Assembly: GCF_001428825.1 (NCBI RefSeq)
Contig: NZ_LMIT01000010.1
Span: 728,886 to 792,885 of the forward strand
DNA: 64,000 nt
Reading direction: 5' to 3'
From: Nocardioides sp. Root240
GTDB taxonomy: Bacteria; Actinomycetota; Actinomycetes; Propionibacteriales; Nocardioidaceae
Below the pieces are notes generated by a model. The model made no database searches, was not told the DNA's origin, and worked only from the letters and a program-made list of their open reading frames with translations. A program made the position numbers and the translations under genes. Within the stretch, counting starts at the first letter, position 1. The number at the start of each line of letters is the position of its first letter. Positions 51,660 through 59,328 of the stretch are shown one piece after another.

Positions 51660-52327
51660 CCGCACCTTCGGGCTGGGAGCCTTCTGGGTCCCCTCCTGAA
51701 GAACCGGTGCAATCAGCGAGAACCGCAACAGCCGCGTGGAGTCGTTTCGCTAGCGGTTGCCGTCGCCCCTCACAAGCCGAGGCGAGGATACGCAGCGCGG
51801 GCTGGCGGGGGCGTGGGCCGGCAGCGTTCTCCGTGGAGCCGGGGGATCCGGGAGCGCGCGGGCCAAGGCCTCAAGCCGGGGAGCGCTACCAGTGCTCGCG
51901 TTGGGCGTAGGGATTGTCGACTACCACCGGTCGTAGCGCGGCATCCTGGAGATGACGCTCCCGGGCACAAGAATCGGTCAGACACATAGCGGCCGTGAAG
52001 ATCAGCACTCCGAACTGCGTCGAGACGGTGGTCACGGCGAATTGGCCTGCCGTGCCGACCAGCAGCACACGATGGGTCTGCTGCATGAACGCCGTCTGGG
52101 TGCCCCACCTTGGCAAACCAATCCCGTGTCCCTCTCAAGCCCAGGGCGACCAGCGAACTGGCTGCGCGCCCGAGAGCCGTCCAAGCGGCGTGAAGCGGGC
52201 TTGAGGGGCGGCCGCGGGAAACGTGTGGCAAACGTGTCAATCGGCTGAACGGACCCAAGACGTACAAGGCTCTGACGACCATTTCTGCTGGTCGGAGCCA
52301 CTGCCGTCGGAGCCGCCCGTCGTGTTC
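51660..52327. other. Gene-free stretch between the carboxylesterase and the integrase
   Basis: About 670 bases hold no convincing gene. One minus-strand frame at 51886-52116 codes for 76 residues with a short hydrophobic run but has no clear ribosome-binding site and no homology that I can see. The stretch may be decayed DNA at the edge of an integrated element. Confidence 0.5.
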
Positions 52328-52352
52328 TGCCGCCCGCCGGAATCGAACCGAC
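52328..52352 (-). repeat. tRNA 3'-end-like fragment abutting the integrase stop (attachment-site candidate)
   Basis: On the minus strand these 25 bases read as a T-arm (stem GTCGG/CCGGC around loop TTCGATT), followed by GGGCGGC and an A, the layout of a tRNA 3' end. The first base follows directly after the integrase stop codon. No matching 5' half exists, so it is not an intact tRNA. Such fragments mark attachment sites of tyrosine integrases. It does not match the tRNA-Arg next door. Confidence 0.35.
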
Positions 52353-53783
52353 CTAGTCATCTCGGTTCAGGTGCGTGGTTTCTGCTGGAGCGGCGGGTGG
52401 GCCTGCGGTGAGGTCGAGGTAGTCGTTGATGGCGTCGGCAACGACTGCATCGCGGCCGGGCAGGACGTGGGAGTACTCGCGGAGCGTGGTCGAGGGGTCT
52501 GCGTGGCCGAGGCGTTCTTGGGCTTCGAGGATCTTGCCTTGGGAGACGAGGAACGTGGCGACGCTGTGACGTAGACGGTGCAGAGTCGCATCGGGGATAC
52601 CGGCGGCGTCCCGGACTGCCTCGAACCGGTGTCCGAGGACCTCAGATCCGAGTCGACGCCAGTGCCCGGAGTCAGAGCTGAAGACCCACGGTCCCAACAC
52701 ATGCGCTCCGGCGGCACCCATCGGTCCAGCTCCACCAAGCGGGACAGCCGCGCGAGCGACGCGCTCCGCCCAGGTGTCGTGAAGACGGTGCCAGAGGTCA
52801 GCGGTGTCAGCGCCGAGCGTGACCGTTCGAGTGTGGCCGGACTTGGGCGTGGTGAGCTGGCCAGCGGAGACGGCCCGCTGGATGTGCAGCACCCGGCCGG
52901 TCAGGTCGTCGAACCGCAGCGCGACCAGCTCACCACGTCGGGCGCCGCTGTCGGCGGCGAGGCGAACCAGGAGGAGGCACTGTTCGGCGACGCGCAGGCG
53001 CCTCCAGGCCGCGGAACTCTCCGCGGCAGCGGCGTTCACTCGCGCAGCGTCCCGGTTAGCGCTCGCGCCCGGACTGCTCGAACCTTCGCTCGCGAGGCGA
53101 TGGGGGATGTTCGCATGGGCCTCGATGACCCGGAGCTCGGCCGCCAGAAGCAGGGCTCGGACCTCATCGTCGGCCAGAGCTTGGCGGGGTGGGGAGCGGT
53201 GAGGTCCGCGCATCAGCCGCAGCGGGTGGGTGTCGAGGAGACGTTCGTTGTAGGCCCAGGTCAGACATGCACGCAGGACACGGAACCGGGCGGCGACCAC
53301 GGCGTCGGAGGCGCCCGCGTCGCGCCAGTCCGCGAGCCGACAACGGATCTCGTCCGGTGACAGCGCGGCGGCCGGCCGCTCGGCGACGGGGTCACAAGCC
53401 AGCGCACGGGCATTCGAGGTGTACCCGACGTAGGTCGACGGCTTCCAGGGGTGGTCCGCGGCCAGCCAGGCCTGCAGCAGGAAGCCGACGGTGACCCGGT
53501 CCGGTGGCGGGATGATCGGGCGGCCCGTGGCCAGCAGCCGGATCCGGGTGGCGGTGGCATCGGCTTCGGTGCCGTGCACGGTCACCGAGAGGTGCCGGGT
53601 CCGGCCGGTCACCGGGTCGACATCGGCGGGAAGCCGGACCTCCCAGACCCCGGGGCGGCGTTCGCGCTGAGTGCCCTCACCACGAGAGCGGCGGCGGCGG
53701 CGCCGGCGCGCAGGCGCCGAGGCGGCCGTGTCGAGCACCGGCGGCATGTCGAGCGAGCGAGGCGAGGGGAGAACGGCGGTCAT
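52353..53783 (-). CDS. Tyrosine recombinase/phage-type integrase
   Basis: The 476-residue protein has an N-terminal Arg-rich segment (RRRRRRRSRGEG), an SAM-like DNA-binding region and a catalytic domain with the tyrosine recombinase residues: Arg in ARRGELVALRFD, His-x-x-Arg in LHRLRHSVATFL, and Tyr in STTLREYSHVLPG. It cuts and joins DNA at an attachment site. I choose ATG 53783 over a TTG at 53819. It reads away from tRNA-Arg, whose 3' end is 137 bases upstream, a usual arrangement at the edge of integrative elements. A small, possibly remnant, element: no excisionase, replication or conjugation genes are seen in the window. Confidence 0.9.
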   Translation of the reverse strand: MTAVLPSPRSLDMPPVLDTAASAPARRRRRRRSRGEGTQRERRPGVWEVRLPADVDPVTGRTRHLSVTVHGTEADATATRIRLLATGRPIIPPPDRVTVGFLLQAWLAADHPWKPSTYVGYTSNARALACDPVAERPAAALSPDEIRCRLADWRDAGASDAVVAARFRVLRACLTWAYNERLLDTHPLRLMRGPHRSPPRQALADDEVRALLLAAELRVIEAHANIPHRLASEGSSSPGASANRDAARVNAAAAESSAAWRRLRVAEQCLLLVRLAADSGARRGELVALRFDDLTGRVLHIQRAVSAGQLTTPKSGHTRTVTLGADTADLWHRLHDTWAERVARAAVPLGGAGPMGAAGAHVLGPWVFSSDSGHWRRLGSEVLGHRFEAVRDAAGIPDATLHRLRHSVATFLVSQGKILEAQERLGHADPSTTLREYSHVLPGRDAVVADAINDYLDLTAGPPAAPAETTHLNRDD

Positions 53784-53835
53784 CTCACCACGGTGCGCCT
53801 GACCAGACGGTGCGCTCAACCGCTGACGATGGACT

Positions 53836-53857
53836 CGTAATGGGATCCGTAATGGGA
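53836..53857. repeat. Direct repeats CGTAATGGGA upstream of the integrase
   Basis: The 10-mer CGTAATGGGA occurs at 53836-53845 and 53848-53857, period 12. It lies between the integrase start and the tRNA-Arg 3' end, where arm-type sites for an integrase or excisionase would be expected. Only two copies were seen. Confidence 0.35.
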
Positions 53858-53920
53858 CAACGGGACAGACTCTCCCGGCCCATCACCGGCCAACCCACGT
53901 TTGACCTGCGAAAACTCTTG

Positions 53921-53993
53921 CGCGCCTGTAGGGATTCGAACCCCAAACCTTCTGATCCGTAGTCAGATGCTCTATCCGTTGAGCTACAGGCGC
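53921..53993 (-). tRNA. tRNA-Arg (ACG)
   Basis: Reading leftwards from 53993, 73 bases fold as a cloverleaf: acceptor GCGCCTG with CAGGCGC, D-arm with AGCTCAACGGATAGAGC, anticodon stem TCTGA/TCAGA with loop CTACGGA (anticodon ACG), and T-arm with GGTTCGAATCC. The discriminator base is G and CCA is not encoded. It lies 137 bases from the integrase start and its 3' end faces it. Confidence 0.95.
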
Positions 53994-54044
53994 CCGTCCC
54001 TCATTGCTGAGCGACCGGTCGAGAATAGCCGAGACCGGACCCCG

Positions 54045-55088
54045 ATGCCGAATCAGCGCGGCCTCCCGGTGTGGAAGCATGTCCCCGTGGCGGGTTACCA
54101 GCCGGAGGACCGGGAGCTCTTCGAGCGTGAAGCGACTGGTCTCTACGAGCAGGCGCTCGCCGAGGGCGGGCTCGCTGCCGACGATGCGCGGCTGGCCGAC
54201 GGGGCGCCCTCGCGACGCGGTTTCGACCTGCTCGTGGAGCTCGGGCTGCTGCAGCTCGACAGCGCCCGTACGACGTGGCGGCCGCTCGAGCCGAGCAACG
54301 CGCAGTCGCGGGTGGTCACCCCGCTGGGCAACGAGGGTGCGCGGCTGATCGAGGAGTCGGCGCGCTGGGCGAACGCCTTCGCGGGGCTCAACCAGAGCTG
54401 GCGCCGCTCGCCGGTGGCGTCGGAGTCGGGGCCCTTCCTCTACCTCCACGGCGAGGCCGGTCGGTCCTACCTCACCGCCTTGGTCAGCGACGCCCAGGAG
54501 GAGCTGCTGACGGCGCAGCCGCAGGCCCACCGCAACGCGAAGACCGTCCAGGAGGCGGCGGTGCGCGACGTCGCCGCGCTCAAGCGTGGCCTGGCGATGC
54601 GGACGCTCTACCAGCACAGCGCGCGGCGCCACCCCGCCACGCACCGGTACGTCGCCGAGGTCACCGAGCACGGTGCCGACGTCCGCACCCTCGACGAGTT
54701 CTTCAACCGGCTGATCGTGGTCGACCGGCGGGTCGCGCTGATCCCGGCGGCCGACGACCAGGCGACGGCGGTCGTCGTACGGGAGCCGGCGATCGTGGCC
54801 TACCTGGTCGACGTCTTCGAGCGCGCGTTCGCGCGGGGGCGGCCGTTCGCGACGAGCGAGCAGCGGGTGATGAAGGAGATCGCGTCGGAGCAGCGCTCGA
54901 TGACGATCCGGATGCTGATCGAGGGCCATGCGGACGCGGTGAGCGCCAAGCGGCTCGGCGTCAGCCCGCGCACGTACGCCGGCTACGTGGCCGAGCTCAA
55001 GGACGAGTACGAGGCCGAGACGCGCTTCCAGCTCGGCTACACGATGGGCCAGCTGGGGATCGCCGGCCAGGAGTCGGACGACGCCTGA
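54045..55088 (+). CDS. Actinobacterial LuxR-type helix-turn-helix regulator
   Basis: The 347-residue protein has a TrmB-like N-terminal region (LYEQALAEGGLAADDARLAD and RGFDLLVELGLLQLDS), a central region and a C-terminal helix-turn-helix (MLIEGHADAVSAKRLGVSPR, then TYAGYVAELKDEYEAETRFQ) with the LuxR-like pattern of paralogues common in Streptomyces and Nocardioides. Such proteins regulate unknown genes. The start is taken as ATG 54045; another Met follows downstream. A frame going back to 53901 would run through the tRNA gene and is not credible. A hairpin at 55106-55140 ends it. Confidence 0.75.
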   Translation: MPNQRGLPVWKHVPVAGYQPEDRELFEREATGLYEQALAEGGLAADDARLADGAPSRRGFDLLVELGLLQLDSARTTWRPLEPSNAQSRVVTPLGNEGARLIEESARWANAFAGLNQSWRRSPVASESGPFLYLHGEAGRSYLTALVSDAQEELLTAQPQAHRNAKTVQEAAVRDVAALKRGLAMRTLYQHSARRHPATHRYVAEVTEHGADVRTLDEFFNRLIVVDRRVALIPAADDQATAVVVREPAIVAYLVDVFERAFARGRPFATSEQRVMKEIASEQRSMTIRMLIEGHADAVSAKRLGVSPRTYAGYVAELKDEYEAETRFQLGYTMGQLGIAGQESDDA

Positions 55089-55105
55089 AGTCCTCCGAGC
55101 GCGCC

Positions 55106-55140
55106 TGAGCCCCGGTCGACCCGAGGGTCTCCGGGGCTCA
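55106..55140. terminator. Hairpin terminator between convergent genes
   Basis: TGAGCCCCGG and CCGGGGCTCA form a perfect 10-bp stem with a 15-base loop, 18 bases after the regulator stop and before the end of the small secreted-peptide gene on the other strand. It could serve both directions. No T-run follows, which is common in GC-rich actinobacteria. Confidence 0.65.
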
Positions 55141-55153
55141 GTGCAGCGTCAGG

Positions 55154-55291
55154 TCAGCGGTCGGCGTGCCGCACCATGATGCGGAACGGCCATCCGGTGT
55201 CGGCCTCGGCCGCGGACGGCAGTGAGACGACACCCAGCGAAGCGATCAGGGCAACGGTCGCGAACGCGATCCGGCGAGCGGCCTTCTTCAT
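55154..55291 (-). CDS. Small secreted peptide (45 residues with signal peptide)
   Basis: ATG 55291 follows AGGAGACAGAAAC, a strong ribosome-binding site, and codes for MKKAARRIAFATVALIASLG, VVSLPSAAEADTGWPFRIMV, RHADR. The first 30 residues form a clear Sec signal peptide: a KKxxRR basic start, a hydrophobic core and an AxA-type cleavage site AEA. The mature part is 15 residues beginning DTGWPF. No cysteines are present. Its role is unknown. Such a small product is easily missed by gene finders. It is convergent with the upstream regulator and downstream of a tRNA-Ser. Confidence 0.7.
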   Translation of the reverse strand: MKKAARRIAFATVALIASLGVVSLPSAAEADTGWPFRIMVRHADR

Positions 55292-55469
55292 GTTTCTGTC
55301 TCCTGTCCGCCGGGAGTCTCGGCAGGTTCGGATACACCCTCCAAAGGACTAGCGTGATGCATCCGGACCGCCGTGGCAACCCGTCGGGGGGCATTGTCGC
55401 GACCGGGAAGCGGAGCGCGCGGGAAAAGCGAGGATCCGCCCGGCGAACCGGGCGGATCCTGCGTTGCTG

Positions 55470-55560
55470 CGGAGGCGGAGGGATTTGAACCCTCGATGGG
55501 GTTGTAGCCCCAAACCCGCTTAGCAGGCGGGCGCCATAGACCGGACTAGGCGACGCCTCC
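55470..55560 (-). tRNA. tRNA-Ser (GCT)
   Basis: Ninety-one bases reading leftwards from 55560 fold as a tRNA with a long variable arm, the sign of tRNA-Ser. Acceptor GGAGGCG pairs with CGCCTCC; anticodon stem CCCGC/GCGGG encloses loop CTGCTAA (anticodon GCT); the variable arm has GGGGCTACAACCCC; the T-arm has GGTTCAAATCC. Discriminator G. CCA is not encoded. Confidence 0.94.
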
Positions 55561-55641
55561 TCCACTTCGACCGACCCCGAGGGACCAGCCAGCGGAGCAA
55601 GGTTACAAGCAGCGGCGTGCGACGCCCAATCCACCCGCCGG

Positions 55642-56100
55642 TCAGCGGGTGGCGCGGTCCAGGTGGGCGCGGACGTCGCGGGCGAGGTCGTCCTTGTCGG
55701 CAGCCACGAGCTGCACCGGGATCGTGGTCGAGCGACCGTCGCGCAGGCGCAGGACCAAGCACTCGATGTCGCGCGGGGCGGCGGCGACGGCGTCCTCGAC
55801 CTCGCTCCACCGGGCCTCGGAGACGCCGGCGGCGCGGATCATCCGGACCTGGTAGCCCGCCTCCGTCAGTCGTACGACGACCAGCCGGCTCCGCAGCCAC
55901 CAGGCCAGCCCGATCAGGCCGAGCACACCGAGCCCGAGGACGAGGACCAGCAGGTCGGCATCGAGGTCGAGCGCGACCGCGGCGACGGTCACGGCGAGCA
56001 GGACCACGGCGAGCAGGACGAGGTAGGCGCCGACGAAGCGCGCCATCACCGGCGGCGCCAACCGGTAGTCGCTCACCGACGGCTCCTGGGGGCTGCTCAT
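55642..56100 (-). CDS. Membrane protein with PH-like domain
   Basis: The 152-residue product has two hydrophobic helices (VLLAVVLLAVTVAAVALDLD, then LLVLVLGLGVLGLIGLAWWL) followed by a soluble domain, RLTEAGYQVRMIRAAGVSEA and ARWSEVEDAVAA. It resembles the bacterial PH-domain proteins found widely in Actinobacteria. Function unknown. It lies between the two tRNA-Ser genes. It starts at ATG 56100. Confidence 0.7.
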   Translation of the reverse strand: MSSPQEPSVSDYRLAPPVMARFVGAYLVLLAVVLLAVTVAAVALDLDADLLVLVLGLGVLGLIGLAWWLRSRLVVVRLTEAGYQVRMIRAAGVSEARWSEVEDAVAAAPRDIECLVLRLRDGRSTTIPVQLVAADKDDLARDVRAHLDRATR

Positions 56101-56200
56101 GGGGCGAATTGAACAAGACCCGGTCCCGCGCGGGCAAAGCGGGTCGGTCTCCTAGACTCGAGCCCGGTCGACTGCGACGCTGCGGCGTCGCGGAGGCCGA

Positions 56201-56285
56201 GGAGGGATGCCGGAGTGGCCGATCGGAACCGCCTTGAAAGCGGTCGTAGGGAGACCTACCGCGGGTTCGAATCCCGCTCCCTCTG
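56201..56285 (+). tRNA. tRNA-Ser (TGA)
   Basis: Eighty-five bases fold with acceptor GGAGGGA/TCCCTCT (the first pair is G-U), D-arm, anticodon stem ACCGC/GCGGT with loop CTTGAAA (anticodon TGA), a long variable arm GTAGGGAGACCTAC and T-arm GCGGGTTCGAATCCCGC. Discriminator G at 56285. It reads UCA and UCG serine codons. Confidence 0.94.
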
Positions 56286-56307
56286 CTGAAGTGACGTGGA
56301 TCGCCTG

Positions 56308-57339
56308 CTACAGCAGCGGGGAGAACCGTCCCGGCTCCGGCCGTACGGCGGCTGCCTGCTCCGCCACGCGGCTGCGCCGGCCGCGGTTGCCGGTCAGGGC
56401 CAGGTCGAGGCGGATCAGCACCCACCCGACGAGCAGGCCGACCACGAGGCCGTAGACCACCGAGAGGGTGGCCTCGGTGACGGAGACGGCCGGGTTCGCG
56501 AGCGCGGTCGCGGTGGGCGAGGTGGCGGCGACGCCGAAAGCGCACACCCACCAGCCCTGGCGGCGGCGCGCCCGCATGTGGACGCCGTAGGCGAGGGCGG
56601 GGACCCCGAGGACGGTCTCGATCGGGCGCGGGAAGGCGCCGAGGTGGTCCCGGCTCCAGCGGACCCACGTCAGCAGCTCGTCGACCAGCCCGGAGGAGCC
56701 GTACTGACGCAGCATCTCGGCGTACAGCAGGGTCGCGGCGAGCACCACGCCGCCGATGGCGACGACCACCAGGCCACGGCGGCCGAGGCCGTGGAGGCCC
56801 GCGCCGAGGCGGTAGACGAGCACGAGGGCACCGAGCAGCGCGAGGCCGAGGCCGACGTACTCGAAGCGCTCCTTCTGGATCGCCGGCTCGAAGCCGACCG
56901 TGGCCATCGCACCCACGGCGGCACACAGCAACGCGACCGAGCACTCCCGCGCGGAGGCGAGGAAGCCGGACGCCGGCACCGTGATCATCACGCCCAGCAC
57001 GGCCGCGAGAGCGGAGGTGCTGACGGCGGCCCCGGTCAGCAGGATGTCCTGGTCGCTGAGCACGGCGACGAGTCCGCAGAGCAGGGCCAGCGCGCCGAAC
57101 ACGAACGGGCGGCCGCCGGTGCGGGCGGCGAGCGCCGAGGTGTAGGCCGTCGCGATCACGATGGAACCGGTGACGCCGAGCCAGTCCGGGCCGACCTCGA
57201 CCATGGCCGCGACGAGCGCGGCGGTGCCGAGACCGATCAGGACGACCCACGCGGAGAACGGGGCGCGGGAGGCGCCCAGCTCACCGATCCGCTGCTCGAG
57301 CGGCGCCCGGGTGGGGGAACGTACGGCGGCGCGGGACAC
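56308..57339 (-). CDS. Multi-pass membrane protein of unknown function
   Basis: The 343-residue product has about nine hydrophobic segments, such as AFSAWVVLIGLGTAALVAAM, LLTGAAVSTSALAAVLGVMI and LSVVYGLVVGLLVGWVLIRL. No transporter signature is recognised. The C-terminus is basic. The GTG at 57339 lies 12 bases after the stop of the carbon-nitrogen hydrolase, so it is probably in the same unit. A longer frame runs back through that gene and is not credible. Confidence 0.65.
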   Translation of the reverse strand: MSRAAVRSPTRAPLEQRIGELGASRAPFSAWVVLIGLGTAALVAAMVEVGPDWLGVTGSIVIATAYTSALAARTGGRPFVFGALALLCGLVAVLSDQDILLTGAAVSTSALAAVLGVMITVPASGFLASARECSVALLCAAVGAMATVGFEPAIQKERFEYVGLGLALLGALVLVYRLGAGLHGLGRRGLVVVAIGGVVLAATLLYAEMLRQYGSSGLVDELLTWVRWSRDHLGAFPRPIETVLGVPALAYGVHMRARRRQGWWVCAFGVAATSPTATALANPAVSVTEATLSVVYGLVVGLLVGWVLIRLDLALTGNRGRRSRVAEQAAAVRPEPGRFSPLL

Positions 57340-57350
57340 GAGGAAGCAGA

Positions 57351-58142
57351 TTACATCCGGCGGTTGACCAACGACGGGTTGACGCGGCGGGCCTCGTCGA
57401 GCGTCACGCGGGAGGCGGTGGCCCGGATCACCTCCGGCACGTCCGGGGCACCCGGCCCCGCCTCCACCAGGACGTCGCCGAACGGGTCGACGACCATCGA
57501 GTGGCCGCAGTAGCGGGGCGCGGGCTGGCCGACGGCGGCGACGTAGACGGTGTTCTCGATGGCCCGCGCGGTCAGCAGGGTGCGCCAGTGGTCCACCTTG
57601 CGCGGACCGGCGACCCAGGCGGCCGGGACGACGAGCAGCTCGGCACCACGGTCGACGAGGGCACGCGCCAGCTCGGGGAAGCGGAGGTCGTAGCAGGTCA
57701 TCAGGCCGACCTGCCACCCCGCGACGTCGAGGACGACCGGCTCGAGCGGCCCCGGGCTGAGGCGGTCGGACTCGCGGTAGCCGAACGAGTCGTACAGGTG
57801 CACCTTGCGGTACGACGCCTCGGACGCCCCCCGCGCGACGAGGGTGTTCCACGGCCGCCCCGGCACCGGGCCCTCCTCGAACATCCCCGCCACGACCGTG
57901 GTCCCCGCCTCGGCGGCAGCAGTCGCGGCGGCGGTCGCGAAGGGGCCGTCGAGCGGCTCGGCGTACGGGCTGACGTCGGAGCCGGCCTCGCCGAAGTCGC
58001 GCGCGAAGGCCTCCGGCAGCACGACCAGGTCGGTGTCGGGACCGGCGGCGGCGACCAGCTCGGTGAGGGCGGCGCGGTTGACGGCGGGCTCGAGCGCCGC
58101 GGCGGCCTGGACCAGCGCGATGCGGAGCGTGGGGGCGGTCAC
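57351..58142 (-). CDS. Carbon-nitrogen hydrolase (nitrilase superfamily, second copy)
   Basis: The 263-residue enzyme has the Glu-Lys-Cys triad: Glu in LVVLPEAFARDFG, Lys in YRKVHLYDSFGY and Cys in GLMTCYDLRFPE. This pattern is near Nit2/YafV and omega-amidase-type enzymes. GTG 58142 is chosen since homology begins there. It is divergent from the mobA-like gene across about 200 bases. It is probably a housekeeping hydrolase, clearly different in context from the island copy at 5452-6351. Confidence 0.83.
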   Translation of the reverse strand: MTAPTLRIALVQAAAALEPAVNRAALTELVAAAGPDTDLVVLPEAFARDFGEAGSDVSPYAEPLDGPFATAAATAAAEAGTTVVAGMFEEGPVPGRPWNTLVARGASEASYRKVHLYDSFGYRESDRLSPGPLEPVVLDVAGWQVGLMTCYDLRFPELARALVDRGAELLVVPAAWVAGPRKVDHWRTLLTARAIENTVYVAAVGQPAPRYCGHSMVVDPFGDVLVEAGPGAPDVPEVIRATASRVTLDEARRVNPSLVNRRM

Positions 58143-58339
58143 GGTGCAAGCGTAGATGCGTGAGTTCAAGGGATCGCGCGCTGAGCGCCGCCCAGGGCCG
58201 CGCCGACAAGGCGCCGGCGCGAAGGCATGCTGGGCGCACGGCGAGCGTCGGCAACGCCGTCGGCGTGGATGCTGGGTGGTGCTCGGCGTGGGAGACCTTG
58301 GACTTACTCATCCGGGCCGGTGTTTGGGAGACTCACGGC

Positions 58340-58924
58340 GTGATCGAGCTCGGACTCTCCGGATTCGCCGCCGTCGTGCTCGCCGGCGGCCAGGCCTCCC
58401 GCCTCGGCGGTGCCGACAAGGCCACCATCGAGCTGGGCGGTCGCTCGCTGCTCGACCGGGCGCTGGACGCCGTGGTCGATGCCGGCGAGGTCGTGGTCGT
58501 CGGCCAGCAGGTGCCGACCGAGCGACCGGCGACCTTCGTCCTCGAGGACCCGCGCTTCGGCGGTCCGGCGGCCGGCCTGCTGACCGGCCGCGACTCGCTG
58601 CTGCGGACCTTCCCGACGATCGCGGTGCTCGCCGTCGACATGCCGCACCTCACCTCCTCGACGTTCCGGAGGCTGCACGAGGCCGCGGTCGGGCACGAGG
58701 GGGCGGTGCTGACCCGCGACGGTCGCCGGCAGCTGGCGTTCGTCGTCGAGACCGCACGGCTGGACGCCGTACGGCCGCACCGGGAGGCGGAGCACGGTCT
58801 CGCCGTCCGGGCACTGCTGGAGCAGCTCGACCTCGTCGACGTCGCGTCGACCGGCTCCGAGGCGCGCGACGTCGACACGTGGAGCGACCTGCGCGACCTG
58901 GCCTCCGAGGCCGAGGGGCACTGA
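58340..58924 (+). CDS. mobA: Molybdenum cofactor guanylyltransferase (MobA-like)
   Basis: The 194-residue protein has the nucleotidyltransferase opening AAVVLAGGQASRLGGADKAT, with the MobA motif LAGGxSxRxGxDKA, and the mid-protein ILAVDMPHLTS-type motif (VLAVDMPHLTSST) holding the metal Asp. It adds GMP to molybdopterin to make the guanine dinucleotide cofactor. The GTG start at 58340 is favoured; the frame extends upstream without homology. It is followed by a small DUF6457-like gene, often its partner. It could mature the molybdoenzyme at the left edge of the window, if that one uses the same cofactor. Confidence 0.82.
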   Translation: MIELGLSGFAAVVLAGGQASRLGGADKATIELGGRSLLDRALDAVVDAGEVVVVGQQVPTERPATFVLEDPRFGGPAAGLLTGRDSLLRTFPTIAVLAVDMPHLTSSTFRRLHEAAVGHEGAVLTRDGRRQLAFVVETARLDAVRPHREAEHGLAVRALLEQLDLVDVASTGSEARDVDTWSDLRDLASEAEGH

Positions 58925-58974
58925 CACGCCCGGGACCCTTGTCAGACGGCGGGGGTCTGGATCACTCTGGACGG

Positions 58975-59298
58975 GTGAACCTCCACGACTGGATCGACGA
59001 GTTGTGCGACGTCCTCGACATCGAGGCCGAGGCGGACGAGGGCCTGCTCGTCGACCTCTCCGGGATCACCCGTGACAACGTCCATCCGGCCGCCGGCGCG
59101 GTGACCGCCTTCCTGCTCGGCTTCGCGGCCGGGGAGCAGGGGGCGGACCCGGACCAGGTCGAGCGCCTCGCGGCGAAGGCCCAGGCCCTCGCCGAGTCGT
59201 GGGACCGACCAGCCGGCGCCGCGTCGGTCGAGGACGAGGACGTCGAGATCGAGGAGCTCGCCGACGCGGACTACGAGGACTCGGACTCGCTCGTCTGA
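58975..59298 (+). CDS. Small DUF6457-like protein beside MobA
   Basis: The 107-residue acidic protein starts at GTG 58975 (LHDWIDELCDVLDIEAEADE), has VHPAAGAVTAFLLGFAAGEQ in the middle, and ends in a run of acidic residues. It resembles the DUF6457 proteins that sit next to, or are fused to, MobA in Actinobacteria, thought to help cofactor assembly. Function unproven. It lies 50 bases after the mobA stop. Confidence 0.68.
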   Translation: MNLHDWIDELCDVLDIEAEADEGLLVDLSGITRDNVHPAAGAVTAFLLGFAAGEQGADPDQVERLAAKAQALAESWDRPAGAASVEDEDVEIEELADADYEDSDSLV

Positions 59299-59328
59299 GC
59301 CGCTTCGCGGGTAGGCAAGACTGGCGTC

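Noticed and set aside
51907-51915. GTAGGGATT as a copy of the tRNA-Arg 3' end (attachment site)
   Set aside because: Nine bases match, but the following bases diverge, so chance is more likely.
51886-52116. Minus-strand frame of 76 codons between the carboxylesterase and the integrase
   Set aside because: No ribosome-binding site, no recognisable domain, and the frame is short; treated as non-coding.
53901-54044. N-terminal extension of the LuxR-type regulator frame
   Set aside because: It would run through the tRNA-Arg gene. The conserved protein begins at or after the ATG at 54045.
58156-58974. Long plus-strand frame merging the mobA region with the DUF6457-like gene
   Set aside because: The first 270 codons are an Arg-rich shadow of mobA in another frame. 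Only the part from 58975 is protein-like.
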